Positions 28,056 through 37,410 of a stretch of 64,000 nt of DNA are shown in pieces (within the stretch, counting starts at the first letter, position 1; every line of letters begins with the position of its first letter). The DNA lies in NCBI RefSeq assembly GCF_900129965.1, contig NZ_FQXM01000018.1, positions 1 through 64,000 on the forward strand, written 5' to 3'. Made by a program: the position numbers and the translations under genes. The notes under the pieces are model-generated. The model saw only the letters and a list, made by a program, of their open reading frames with translations, had not been told where the DNA came from and did no database searches. The DNA is from Clostridium grantii DSM 8605 (GTDB lineage: Bacteria; Bacillota; Clostridia; Clostridiales; Clostridiaceae).

Positions 28056-29003
28056 ATGTTAGATTATAATGTTCGAAAGTCCAATATTTATGTGTTAATA
28101 GTTATAATATCTTCATTATTACTAAAATATTTTATAGCTCCACAAATGGCTGGATTAAATTTATCGTTACAATTTCTTTTGGTTTTTCCAGAAATTCTTT
28201 TATTTTTAGTTTCAGCAATTATATATTTTTTAATAACTAAGGAACCGATTTTACCAACTTTAAGATTAAAAAAAATTCCGTTTAAAACTATTCTGATTGC
28301 TGTAGGCATAGGTATATGTAGCCAACCTATAGCTATATTACTATCTTTACTTTCTCAATTAATATTTCCAAATAATGTGACTCAATTATTGAAAATGATG
28401 AATGAAATTCCATTTATATACAAATTGATAATTATAGCAGGAGTTCCAGCTTTGTGTGAGGAGATTTTTGCTAGAGGAGTAGCTTTAAAAGGTTACGATG
28501 ATGTACATATTGTGAAGGCATCACTTATGAATGGATTGATTTTTGGAATAATGCACCTTAATGGACAGCAGTTTTTATATGCTTTTGTTTTAGGAACTTT
28601 ATTTGCTTATATGGTGCGTGTTACTGGTTCCATATTTACATCTATGATAGCTCACTTTACTGTAAATGGAATTCAAGTATCTATGGCTGAAATTGCAGTG
28701 AAAGTAAGTGAATTATCTGTGAAGTTTGGAGAAACTTCAGGACAACAGGTTCCACAAATGGGAGAACTGGGTTTAAATAGCCTTCCTTTAAATACTATAC
28801 TTCTAGCAATCATAAGCTATAGTATGCTTGCGTGCTTAGGTGGAGGCGGTATATACCTTTTATTAAGATCATTAAAGAAAACTCACTCATTTAATGAAAA
28901 AGGAATAAATGAAACTAAGAAAGTTAAAGTTTTTGATAGATATATGATAATTTTATTGATTCTATTTATTATTTCTATTGCGGCGGATTTGATTTTAGGA
29001 TAA
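28056..29003 (+). CDS. CPBP-family intramembrane glutamic endopeptidase
   Basis: 315 aa with about eight membrane helices. All CPBP/Abi motifs are present: EExxxR as E135-E136 to R140 (EEIFAR), FxxxH ending in H167 (FGIMH), and HxxxN as H200-N204 (HFTVN). Such proteases cleave membrane peptides, process bacteriocin or prenylated substrates, or act in stress control; no substrate is suggested here. GGAAG precedes the ATG; 40 bases separate it from the next gene, so the two are probably co-transcribed. Confidence 0.9.
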   Translation: MLDYNVRKSNIYVLIVIISSLLLKYFIAPQMAGLNLSLQFLLVFPEILLFLVSAIIYFLITKEPILPTLRLKKIPFKTILIAVGIGICSQPIAILLSLLSQLIFPNNVTQLLKMMNEIPFIYKLIIIAGVPALCEEIFARGVALKGYDDVHIVKASLMNGLIFGIMHLNGQQFLYAFVLGTLFAYMVRVTGSIFTSMIAHFTVNGIQVSMAEIAVKVSELSVKFGETSGQQVPQMGELGLNSLPLNTILLAIISYSMLACLGGGGIYLLLRSLKKTHSFNEKGINETKKVKVFDRYMIILLILFIISIAADLILG

Positions 29004-29042
29004 TATAAATATGGAATAAGAATAGATGGGAGATATTGCAAT

Positions 29043-29939
29043 ATGGAGAAAAAAGAAAAATTTGCTATTGTTCTAATTATAATTCTACTGATTTCAAATA
29101 TGTTAATGTTTAAGATTTTGAATCAAGTTGATAACAAAATGATGACAGTGCAAGAACAAAGTGGTCAACTAAGACAGGATATAGATTCCATATCAAAAAG
29201 TGTTAATGATTCAGTTAAAGAGCTTAGTGATGAACAAAAATGGTTAAAAATAGAGTCACAAAATATAATGAGTATTTCAGATGATCTTAAACAAGCAACA
29301 ATTCAACTAAAATGGGGTTTGAGAGAGCTTAATTCCGGTGATAAAGTTTATTTGATTTATGGAAGTTATAAAGAAAATATAGATGAAATAAATAAATGGG
29401 AATTAGTTGAAGTTGAACAAAAGGATGTTCTCAGTTATGAGGAAACCTTAACCTTAGAGACAGATAAAAATTATTATTTTAAGGTTGAGGTAATAAATAA
29501 ATCCAAAACTATAATTGAAAATTTGACTAGCATAGAACTTACAAGTATGTTTAAAGAAAGAATAGAAACTCAAACATATTTTAAAAGTAGAACAGATAAA
29601 TCTATTGAAGTCTACTTAAATGTTGTTAATGATAGTAACTTAAGAACTATTACATCAAAAGATTTATTAATAAATGAACAAACAAAGGAATTATTTAAAA
29701 TAAAAAATATAAAGTATAGAGTATATATAAATAATGAGATTGTTTTGGAAAAAATATTGTTAAAAGAAGGTATAGAGGAAATCGAAGGGGTTAAAATAGA
29801 GAATAATCATGGTCTTGAAATAATAGATTATAGTGAAAATATTGAATTAGAGAATGATGTTAATGTAGCAGGGACTATTGAAGTTATTGTGGAAGATTAT
29901 TTTGGTAATATATATAAAGAAAGTTTCACCGATAGATAG
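29043..29939 (+). CDS. Membrane-anchored protein of unknown function
   Basis: 298 aa. One N-terminal helix (FAIVLIIILLISNMLMF, residues 7-23) without a lipobox or clear cleavage site, then about 70 residues of probable coiled coil (QEQSGQLRQDIDSISKSVND onward), then a 200-residue part rich in alternating hydrophobic residues, likely beta-sheet and outside the cell. I recognise no family. Downstream of the CPBP protease with a 40-base gap, so it could be its partner or substrate, but this is only positional. No terminator before the ileS promoter. Confidence 0.75.
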   Translation: MEKKEKFAIVLIIILLISNMLMFKILNQVDNKMMTVQEQSGQLRQDIDSISKSVNDSVKELSDEQKWLKIESQNIMSISDDLKQATIQLKWGLRELNSGDKVYLIYGSYKENIDEINKWELVEVEQKDVLSYEETLTLETDKNYYFKVEVINKSKTIIENLTSIELTSMFKERIETQTYFKSRTDKSIEVYLNVVNDSNLRTITSKDLLINEQTKELFKIKNIKYRVYINNEIVLEKILLKEGIEEIEGVKIENNHGLEIIDYSENIELENDVNVAGTIEVIVEDYFGNIYKESFTDR

Positions 29940-29956
29940 TAAATGTGCATTAAAAT

Positions 29957-29985
29957 TTGACAACAAAAAAAGGATATATTATAAT
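29957..29985 (+). promoter_or_regulatory. Sigma-A promoter of the ileS T-box transcript
   Basis: Perfect consensus: TTGACA (29957-29962), 17-base spacer, TATAAT (29980-29985). It lies just after the stop of the previous gene and about 40 bases before the T-box stem I. Confidence 0.85.
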
Positions 29986-30029
29986 ATAATTTGATAAATA
30001 AAATTAATAAAAGCTTAGATATGGAAAAG

Positions 30030-30233
30030 TATTCTATTTGAATGTTTTTAGAGAGTGAGGGATGGTGAAAACTCATAACATAGAGTAGAAGAAAATCACC
30101 ATGGAGCTGTAAACTGAAATTTTCAGTAAGTTTTTCCGTAGTTCTGCGTTAAAGAATAGAGTATTTTTGTACTTGAAATTATTTTAATAGGTGGTTTATG
30201 CGGCTGCGTCCTATAAGGGATGCAGCCTTTTTG
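30030..30233 (+). promoter_or_regulatory. T-box riboswitch, Ile specifier
   Basis: Stem I closes through TATTCT (30030-30035) with AGAATA (about 30153-30158). It holds the conserved GAGAGTGAGGGATGG segment and a specifier-loop sequence GAAAATCACC whose ATC codon (30095-30097) reads Ile. The T-box sequence TAGGTGGTTTATGCGG follows; its TGGT (30192-30195) can pair with an uncharged ACCA 3' end. The terminator is GGCTGCGTCC/GGGATGCAGCC plus Ts (30202-30233). Uncharged tRNA-Ile would favour antitermination and ileS expression. Confidence 0.9.
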
Positions 30234-30334
30234 TGCAAATAAAATCAGAAAATATTATCATTTTGAGTAAAAAATTCTTAGAAGGTAAGAATTAAAAGTA
30301 TATTTAATGTAATTACGAGAAAGGGGAATGAAAT

Positions 30335-33300
30335 ATGTATAAAAAAATCGATAGTACTAAAAGTTTTGTAGATATGGAAAAAGACATAGCAAAGCTATGG
30401 GGAGAAAAAGATATCGTAAAGAAAAGTTTTAATTTAAATGAAGATGGTGAATACTTTACCTTTTATGATGGTCCTCCAACTGCTAATGGAAAACCTCATG
30501 TAGGGCATGTGTTAACAAGAGTTATGAAAGATTTTATTCCTAGATATAAAGTTATGAAAGGCTATAAAGTTTTGAGAAAAGCTGGATGGGATACTCATGG
30601 TCTTCCTGTTGAATTAGAAGTGGAGAAAAAATTAAAAATATCGGGTAAACCTCAAATAGAAGATTATGGTGTAGAAGCATTTATAAAAGAATGTAAAGAT
30701 AGTGTATTTACATATTCAAAAATGTGGAAAGATATGTCGGAAAAATTAGGTTTCTGGGTTGATATGGATGATCCATATGTAACTTATCATGACAATTATA
30801 TAGAATCAGAGTGGTGGGCTTTAAAACAAATGTGGGATAAAGGATTGCTTTATAAAGGACATAAAGTAATGCCTTATTGCGCAAGATGTGGAACATCTTT
30901 ATCTTCCCATGAGGTTGCTCAAGGATATATGGATGTAAAAGAAGCTACAGCTATGGTTAAATTTAAAGTTAAAGGAGAAGAAAATAGATTTATTTTAGCT
31001 TGGACCACTACTCCTTGGACATTACCATCTAATGTGGCATTAGCAGTTAATAAAACTTATGATTATGTTGAAATAACAACTAATGGTCAAAATTTAATTC
31101 TTGCTGAACAACTTTTAAGCGTTATTATGGATGAATATGAAATTGTTAAGAAATTCAAGGGTGAGGAAATATTGGGTCTTGAATATGAGCAATTGTTTAA
31201 ATTCCATGAAACAGATAAAAAAGGATTTTATGTTGTTCATGGTGATTTTGTAACGCTTTCTGATGGTACTGGTATAGTTCATATCGCTCCTGCTTATGGA
31301 GAAGATGATAATCTTATCGGTAAAAAATATAATCTTCCATCAATCAATTTGGTTGATTTAGAAGGAAAATTTGTAGATGCTGTAGAGCCTTGGGCAGGAC
31401 TTTTTGTAAAAAAAGCTGATCCTAAAATTTTAGAAGCTATGGCTGAAAATGGTTCTTTGTATAAATCAGTAAAATTTACTCACTCATATCCTCATTGCTG
31501 GAGATGTGATACTCCATTGCTTTATTATCCAAAAGATAGTTGGTTTGTTGCAATGACAACACTAAGAGATCAATTATTAGAGAATAATAATAAAGTTAAC
31601 TGGTACCCTGATAATGTGAGAACAGGAAGATTTGGTAAATTCTTGGAAAACGTTATTGATTGGGGTATAAGTAGAGACAGATATTGGGGTACACCACTTC
31701 CAATATGGGAATGTGAATGTGGACACAGAGAATGTATTGGAAGCAGAGAAGAATTAAAGGAAAAAGGATTAGATGTTCCAGAAAATTTAGAACTTCATAA
31801 ACCTTATATTGATAGAGTTAAACTAACTTGTCCAAAATGTTCAGGTGAAATGACAAGAACTTCAGAAGTTATTGATTGTTGGTTTGATTCAGGATCAATG
31901 CCATTTGCGCAACATCATTACCCATTTGAAAACAAAGAAGTTTTTGAAAAAACTTTCCCAGCTCAATTTATTTCTGAGGCAGTGGACCAAACTAGAGGAT
32001 GGTTCTATACTCTTTTAGCAATATCTACAGCAATATTTGGAGTAAGTTCTTTTGAAAATTGTGTGGTCTTAGGGCATGTATTGGACGGTAAAGGACAAAA
32101 AATGTCTAAGCATAAAGGAAATGTAGTAGATCCTTTTGAGGTGCTTGAGCATGAAGGAGCTGACGCTACTAGATGGCATTTCTATACAGCTAGTGCACCA
32201 TGGCTTCCAACTAGATTCTCAGAAAAAGATGTAACAGAAACTCAAAGAAAATTCTTAAGTACATTATGGAACGTATATTCATTTTATGTGCTTTATGCAG
32301 ATTTAGATAAATTTAATCCAATGGAATATCCAGATTTTGTTTCTGATAATATAATGGATAAATGGATTTTATCAAAACTTAATACATTGATAATGAATGT
32401 AGAAAATCATATAGACAATTATAGAATAACTCAATCAGCACTTGAGTTACAAGATTTCGTTGATGAATTATCAAATTGGTATGTTAGAAGAAATAGATCA
32501 AGGTTCTGGACAACTGAATTAACAGATGACAAAATAGGAGCTTATACTACACTTTATAATGTACTAACTACTTTAATAAAAGTTGCGGCACCATTTGTTC
32601 CTTTTATGACAGAACAAATCTATCAAAATTTAGTTTATAATTTAAATAAAGATGCTGTTGAAAGTATACATTTATGTAGCTGGCCAGAGTACAATAAAGA
32701 ATTAATTAATAGTGAATTAGAATCAGAAATGGATCTAGCTTACAAAATAGTTAAATTGGGAAGAAGTGCTAGAAATGGAGCAAATGTAAAAAATAGACAG
32801 CCGCTAAGTGAAATGTTAGTTAGTACTAAAACTTTACCTGATTATTATGGAGATATTATTAAAGAAGAATTAAATATTAAGATTGTAAAAGCAGGAGCAG
32901 ATTTATCTCAATATGTTAATTTTGAAATCAAACCTAATTTACCTGTGCTAGGAAAACAGTATGGAAAAATCATACCAAAAATAAGAAAAGCTATAAGTGA
33001 AATAAACCAAATGAGTTTAGCTCAAAAGATTAATAATGGTTTATCTGAAAATATAAATGTGGATGGGAATGAAATAGAACTTAATAGCGAAAATTTATTA
33101 GTTACTATGCAAGGATTAGAAGGCTTTGCTTTTGCTGGTGAGGGCGATGTAGGTGTAGTTCTTGATACAACAATAAGTGAAGAATTAAAAGAAGAAGGTT
33201 ATGTTAGAGAAATTTTAAGTAAGGTTCAAAATTTGAGAAAAGAAAGTGGTTTTGAAGTAGCAGATAAAATTAGATTATTTGTGGCAGATAATGAAATGCT

Positions 33301-33442
33301 ATTAAATATCATTATAAAATTTGAAGAACATATTAAGAAAGAAACACTAACTGTAGAAATTAAGTATAATGAGTCTATGGAATATAATGAGTATAAAATT
33401 AATGGTGAAATTTTAAAAATGGCTGTTGAAGTTTTAAAATAA
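30335..33442 (+). CDS. ileS: Isoleucyl-tRNA synthetase (IleS2-type length)
   Basis: 1035 aa class I synthetase. HIGH motif HVGH at residues 55-58 in PTANGKPHVGH, KMSKS motif as KMSKHKGN starting at K589, the editing-domain marks TTTPWTLPSN and DGTGIVH, zinc-type Cys pairs (CARCGTS and CPKC), and an anticodon domain of the eukaryote-like form. The length and C-terminus fit the IleS2 group, which is generally mupirocin-resistant; that is family knowledge, not shown here. Controlled by the Ile T-box just upstream. GGGGAAT precedes the ATG. Confidence 0.97.
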   Translation: MYKKIDSTKSFVDMEKDIAKLWGEKDIVKKSFNLNEDGEYFTFYDGPPTANGKPHVGHVLTRVMKDFIPRYKVMKGYKVLRKAGWDTHGLPVELEVEKKLKISGKPQIEDYGVEAFIKECKDSVFTYSKMWKDMSEKLGFWVDMDDPYVTYHDNYIESEWWALKQMWDKGLLYKGHKVMPYCARCGTSLSSHEVAQGYMDVKEATAMVKFKVKGEENRFILAWTTTPWTLPSNVALAVNKTYDYVEITTNGQNLILAEQLLSVIMDEYEIVKKFKGEEILGLEYEQLFKFHETDKKGFYVVHGDFVTLSDGTGIVHIAPAYGEDDNLIGKKYNLPSINLVDLEGKFVDAVEPWAGLFVKKADPKILEAMAENGSLYKSVKFTHSYPHCWRCDTPLLYYPKDSWFVAMTTLRDQLLENNNKVNWYPDNVRTGRFGKFLENVIDWGISRDRYWGTPLPIWECECGHRECIGSREELKEKGLDVPENLELHKPYIDRVKLTCPKCSGEMTRTSEVIDCWFDSGSMPFAQHHYPFENKEVFEKTFPAQFISEAVDQTRGWFYTLLAISTAIFGVSSFENCVVLGHVLDGKGQKMSKHKGNVVDPFEVLEHEGADATRWHFYTASAPWLPTRFSEKDVTETQRKFLSTLWNVYSFYVLYADLDKFNPMEYPDFVSDNIMDKWILSKLNTLIMNVENHIDNYRITQSALELQDFVDELSNWYVRRNRSRFWTTELTDDKIGAYTTLYNVLTTLIKVAAPFVPFMTEQIYQNLVYNLNKDAVESIHLCSWPEYNKELINSELESEMDLAYKIVKLGRSARNGANVKNRQPLSEMLVSTKTLPDYYGDIIKEELNIKIVKAGADLSQYVNFEIKPNLPVLGKQYGKIIPKIRKAISEINQMSLAQKINNGLSENINVDGNEIELNSENLLVTMQGLEGFAFAGEGDVGVVLDTTISEELKEEGYVREILSKVQNLRKESGFEVADKIRLFVADNEMLLNIIIKFEEHIKKETLTVEIKYNESMEYNEYKINGEILKMAVEVLK

Positions 33443-33449
33443 TTTTATT

Positions 33450-33484
33450 AACAAAAAACTCTGTATATGCAGAGTTTTTTGTTA
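33450..33484 (+). terminator. Terminator after ileS
   Basis: AACAAAAAACTCTG pairs with CAGAGTTTTTTGTT around a TATATG loop; the T-rich right arm supplies the run. Confidence 0.85.
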
Positions 33485-33581
33485 AATGTGGTATAATAGT
33501 AGTAATAATAATTATTTCATAGAGAATTTGATGAAATAACTATTGTATTTATGGTAAAAATAATGAAAATAATTATTTATG

Positions 33582-33611
33582 TTGTAATTAATTAGTTTAA
33601 TATAGTATAAT
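33582..33611 (+). promoter_or_regulatory. Possible promoter of ccpA
   Basis: TTGTAA (33582-33587), 18-base spacer, TATAAT (33606-33611), ending 31 bases before the ccpA ATG. A second TATAAT near 33493, behind TGTGG, is an alternative further upstream. Confidence 0.4.
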
Positions 33612-33642
33612 GGTTCAAAATAAGGTTATAGGAGTGAGTAAA

Positions 33643-34650
33643 ATGGCAGCTTCAATTAAAGATGTTGCAAGAGAAGCAGGAGTTTCAATTGCTACGGTTT
33701 CAAGAGTTTTAAATAATATAGATGTTGTTAATGAGGATACTAAAAAGAAAGTTGAAGATGCAATAAAGAAATTAAGTTATAGACCAAATATTGTTGCAAG
33801 AAGCTTAAAAACTCAAAGAACAAAAACTTTAGGCATAATAATTCCAGATATAGCAAGTCAAATTTATCCAGAGGTAGTTAGAGGAGTAGAAGATATAGCT
33901 AATATCTATGATTATAATATTATTTTATGTAATACTGACTTAAACATTCAAAAAGAAAAGGAATATTTAAATGTTTTAAAAGAAAAAATGGTGGATGGGG
34001 TTGTATACATAAGTAGTTCTTTGGAAAAAGAAGTTATAGATACTATTCATGAACTGCAAATGCCAACAGTATTAGTAGAAACATCAGATAATGAAAATAC
34101 TTTTGCAAGTGTAACTATAGATAATATTGAAGCGGCAAATAAAGCAGTAAGTTTTCTTATTGAAAAAGGAAATAAAAAAATTGCTTTTATTGGTACTTCT
34201 AGTGAAAAGATAAATGCATCTTCTATGAGGTTTGAAGGATACAAACAAGCTTTAGAGCAAAACAATATTTCATTTAATTCAAATATTGTTAAATTTACAG
34301 AAGGTGGAATTAGAGCTAATAATGGATATGCAGCTATGAATGATATGCTAGAAAAAGGTGAAGATTTTGATGCTTTATTTTGTAGCAATGACGAATTAGC
34401 TATGGGAGCAATAAATGCACTTAGAGAAAAAGAAATTAGTGTTCCAGAACAAATAGATGTTATGGGCTTTGACAATATTTATGCCTCTTCTGTGTTTTAT
34501 CCTAAATTGACTACAATTGCACAACCTTTATATGATATGGGTTCTGTTGGAACAAGAATGCTTATCAAAATTATTAATAAAGAGGAACTTGAAAAACAAA
34601 ATTATGTTTTAAATTATAGAATGATTGAGCGTAATTCTGTAAAGAAATAA
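33643..34650 (+). CDS. ccpA: LacI-family catabolite control protein CcpA
   Basis: 335 aa: N-terminal LacI helix-turn-helix (IKDVAREAGVSIATVSRVLNN, residues 5-24 approx.), hinge helix RPNIVARSLKTQRT, then a periplasmic-binding-like effector domain with the family end FDNIYASSVFYPKLTTIAQP. The text of the HTH, hinge and following TLGIIIPDI matches clostridial CcpA, and ileS-ccpA adjacency is known in clostridia. Would repress or activate carbon genes at cre sites with HPr-Ser-P. The ATG at 33643 is preceded by TAGGAGTG; an ATG at 33610 has no site. Confidence 0.8.
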   Translation: MAASIKDVAREAGVSIATVSRVLNNIDVVNEDTKKKVEDAIKKLSYRPNIVARSLKTQRTKTLGIIIPDIASQIYPEVVRGVEDIANIYDYNIILCNTDLNIQKEKEYLNVLKEKMVDGVVYISSSLEKEVIDTIHELQMPTVLVETSDNENTFASVTIDNIEAANKAVSFLIEKGNKKIAFIGTSSEKINASSMRFEGYKQALEQNNISFNSNIVKFTEGGIRANNGYAAMNDMLEKGEDFDALFCSNDELAMGAINALREKEISVPEQIDVMGFDNIYASSVFYPKLTTIAQPLYDMGSVGTRMLIKIINKEELEKQNYVLNYRMIERNSVKK

Positions 34651-34658
34651 TTAAAGCA

Positions 34659-34692
34659 AAAGAATTATATTGAAAAATATAGTTCTTTTTTT
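34659..34692 (+). terminator. Terminator after ccpA
   Basis: AAGAATTATATT pairs with AATATAGTTCTT (one G-U) around GAAA, then a T run. Confidence 0.8.
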
Positions 34693-34752
34693 ATTACATG
34701 AAAAATTTAATGCAATTCTAGCAAAATACAATTAAGTACAAACAACTTTATA

Positions 34753-34782
34753 TTTACCTTTATTTACAAAATGTGGTATAAT
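34753..34782 (+). promoter_or_regulatory. Probable promoter of the helicase-like/DUF488 pair
   Basis: TTTACC (34753-34758), 18-base spacer ending TGTGG, TATAAT (34777-34782). An ATG at 34788 is too close to the -10 to be the real start, supporting the start at 34821. Confidence 0.5.
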
Positions 34783-34820
34783 AGATTATGGATTATATCA
34801 AACACTTTAGGGGGGAGGTT

Positions 34821-37388
34821 ATGCATAAGGAAGATATTGAAGTAGTGGATTTAGAATACAAGCAATTTATATTAAATCCAGAAGCGGGGATGGATATTTA
34901 TAAATCGATTTTAAATTTAATTCAAAAAAGTAGTTGCGGGTTTAATAATAAAGAGTTGCTGAGTAATGGAAAAAATTCATTTGTAAGTAATATTAGCAGT
35001 AATATTTTGAATATGCTAGCAGTACTAGATAAAAGATCCATACTCACTTTAAAAGGGAATAATAAGGACGAAAAATATAAAATTTTAACTAACATTATTT
35101 TTGAATATTTATGGAAAGGTAAAAAGATTTTAATAACATCAAATAATTTAATAACTTTAAATGAAATTAGAAACTATTTGCCTAAATTATTTATCAATAA
35201 AGAAAAATTTATGGAAAATGATATATATCTTAAAGAGTTAGAATTAAGCAAAACTTTTAGACAATATTATCAAGTTAGTGAAAAGATAATTAATACAGAA
35301 AAAAAAGAGAATGCTGTTTTTGAATATAACGGAAAAAAATTAAGGACTTGGCAATTATCTAAATGGGTAAATAATAATAAAAATCAATATGGATGGATTG
35401 AAGATTTTGTGGGAATGAAGGATGAACAACCATTGACAGATGCTAAATTTTCAAAACTTATTTATTTGTTAAGTAATATAAGTAGAGAAGACTATTTTGA
35501 TTTTTATGACAGTGAAGAAATTCTTGGCGTTCTTCCACGGCAAGAAGAAATAGTAACAAAAATTGAAAGATATGAAGAATTAAAAACTTCATCTGAAGAT
35601 TTGGATTTATATTTTAATGAATGGAATATTAATTTAAATATCACATATGATTATAAAAAAATAAATTATGACTTAAAAAATATAAGAGAGTATTTAAGTA
35701 ATATTAATGAAGAATGGGTTCTAAATTTATTAAAATTAACTTTAGAGAAGGAAAAAATAAGAGAGTCAATAAATCAATTTATTTTAAGTATAAATTATTT
35801 GACTATTAAAAATAATAAGTTAGAAAGAGAAATTAAAGGACATATTTTTGATACACCTAAAAATATTGAAGAAGAAATTTTATTGAAGGAAGTTGTTAAA
35901 GTTTTAAGGGAGTTTAAAGTTAAAGGCAAAATAAACAAGCTATATAGAATAACTCATTCTAAATATAGCTATATTGATGAAAAATGTGAAGTAGATGGTA
36001 AAAAGATAGAAAAAGAAAAGGATTTTGAATTATTAAATTTATATTTAGAAAATCAATGTTTAAAAAATGAATTATTATTACTTTGGAATAATAATTCAAT
36101 TGAATTTGCTTATGAAAAGTTTAAAGAATTAGATAATGATACATTGAATAAAATTAAAGAAAATATAAGTAAATTGTCTGATATTTTAGAGGTTACTAAA
36201 CTGATTAACAATATAAAACCATACATAGAAGGAAGTAAATGTGAAGAAAAAATTAACTGGACAAATCATAAATACTACAGTAAGTTATCTCTTAGTTATA
36301 AAGTTTTAACTGAAATAAGGGAATTTGAAGATTTGAAGATATATAGGGAAAATTTGATTAATATAATGTCTAGATATAATTCTTTAAGAAGACTAGCAGA
36401 ACTACTAAAGAATGACCATATTGAAGCTTTTAAAGAAGAATATAAAAAAATAGAAAGACTAAAAGCAATTGAAAATACAATAAAAGATATCAGAAAATTA
36501 ACAATTCCTATTAAAGATAAGTGTCCACTTTTGATGAAGAAAATATTGTGGGAAGAGGATAGAATAAATATGCTAGAGAGATATAAAAATTTTAGTAAAG
36601 CATGGACTTGGAGAAAATTTTATGAATACATTACGGAATGTGATAAAGAAAATTTAAATAGTTTAGAACGTGAATTAGAGAAATATCAAGAAAAAATTAC
36701 TGCAATAAAAAGTCAATTGATTTATAATAAAAATTTTAAAGATACAAATCCTTTATGTATAGTACCAATTAATGAACTGTGTAATTATAAATATGAAGAA
36801 AAAATGCAGTTTGATTTAGTAATATTACTAGATGCAGAATATATATGTTTGAAAGATATTAAAATTCTATTAAATTCAAATAAAGGACTTATAGTTAATA
36901 ATAGTGATAATAATAATGAAGATATAAAAAATATTTATGATAGAAAAATGAATAATAATGTCTTCGATTTTTCAAGAAGAATTTTTCCTTTTATAGAAAT
37001 AGAGGATAAATACAATTATATTAAGTTCAAATGGGAATCTTTACATCAAAATCAAGATTTGAATATTAACACATCTATTTTTAGAAAAGATGTATATGAA
37101 TTATTAATTGAAAATGGGTTTTCCGTAAAAATAAATGAAGATAATAATTTTTGTATTGATTTTTTTGTGGAGAAAAATAAACAAAAATTCATAATACAAT
37201 TAGATGGAAATGGAAATTTTTACAATGATTTATGGAATGAAAGGTACAAAGCTAAAAAATATTTTAAAAGCCTAGGGTGGAATACAATTTTAGTACGTGG
37301 AAGTGAATTTTACAATAATCCCAACGAAGCCTTGAAGGAAATTTTTCAAGTAAAAGGGACGTATGTAATAAATAAAGGAATTGCATAG
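34821..37388 (+). CDS. Helicase/endonuclease-like protein lacking ATPase and nuclease motifs
   Basis: 855 aa, 23% or more Lys+Glu+Asn by eye. Three segments follow the plan of large DNA2/NAM7-type SF1 helicases with a C-terminal Vsr/MTES_1575-like nuclease. (1) Residues 73-116: SILTLKGNNKDEKYKILTNI then WKGKKILITSNNLITL, where a P-loop GPPGTGKS is expected but G79-K87 has no GK[ST]. (2) F664-DLVILLDAE-E673 at the place of FDLVIFDEAS, with DE changed to LD. (3) Residues 754-845: RKDVYELLIENGFSV, CIDFFV (D780) and IIQLDG (Q793 where Glu is expected), then KSLGWNTILVRGSEFYNNP. The middle is coiled coil-rich. Helicase motifs III-VI appear missing. Start 34821 (GGGGGGAGG upstream). Function unknown; probably made with the next gene. 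Confidence 0.75.
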   Translation: MHKEDIEVVDLEYKQFILNPEAGMDIYKSILNLIQKSSCGFNNKELLSNGKNSFVSNISSNILNMLAVLDKRSILTLKGNNKDEKYKILTNIIFEYLWKGKKILITSNNLITLNEIRNYLPKLFINKEKFMENDIYLKELELSKTFRQYYQVSEKIINTEKKENAVFEYNGKKLRTWQLSKWVNNNKNQYGWIEDFVGMKDEQPLTDAKFSKLIYLLSNISREDYFDFYDSEEILGVLPRQEEIVTKIERYEELKTSSEDLDLYFNEWNINLNITYDYKKINYDLKNIREYLSNINEEWVLNLLKLTLEKEKIRESINQFILSINYLTIKNNKLEREIKGHIFDTPKNIEEEILLKEVVKVLREFKVKGKINKLYRITHSKYSYIDEKCEVDGKKIEKEKDFELLNLYLENQCLKNELLLLWNNNSIEFAYEKFKELDNDTLNKIKENISKLSDILEVTKLINNIKPYIEGSKCEEKINWTNHKYYSKLSLSYKVLTEIREFEDLKIYRENLINIMSRYNSLRRLAELLKNDHIEAFKEEYKKIERLKAIENTIKDIRKLTIPIKDKCPLLMKKILWEEDRINMLERYKNFSKAWTWRKFYEYITECDKENLNSLERELEKYQEKITAIKSQLIYNKNFKDTNPLCIVPINELCNYKYEEKMQFDLVILLDAEYICLKDIKILLNSNKGLIVNNSDNNNEDIKNIYDRKMNNNVFDFSRRIFPFIEIEDKYNYIKFKWESLHQNQDLNINTSIFRKDVYELLIENGFSVKINEDNNFCIDFFVEKNKQKFIIQLDGNGNFYNDLWNERYKAKKYFKSLGWNTILVRGSEFYNNPNEALKEIFQVKGTYVINKGIA

Positions 37389-37410
37389 TAATAAAACTTG
37401 GAGGACGAGA

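Noticed and set aside
30236..30334. Second regulatory element between T-box terminator and ileS
   Set aside because: AT-rich spacer without stable hairpin or start codon with a ribosome site.
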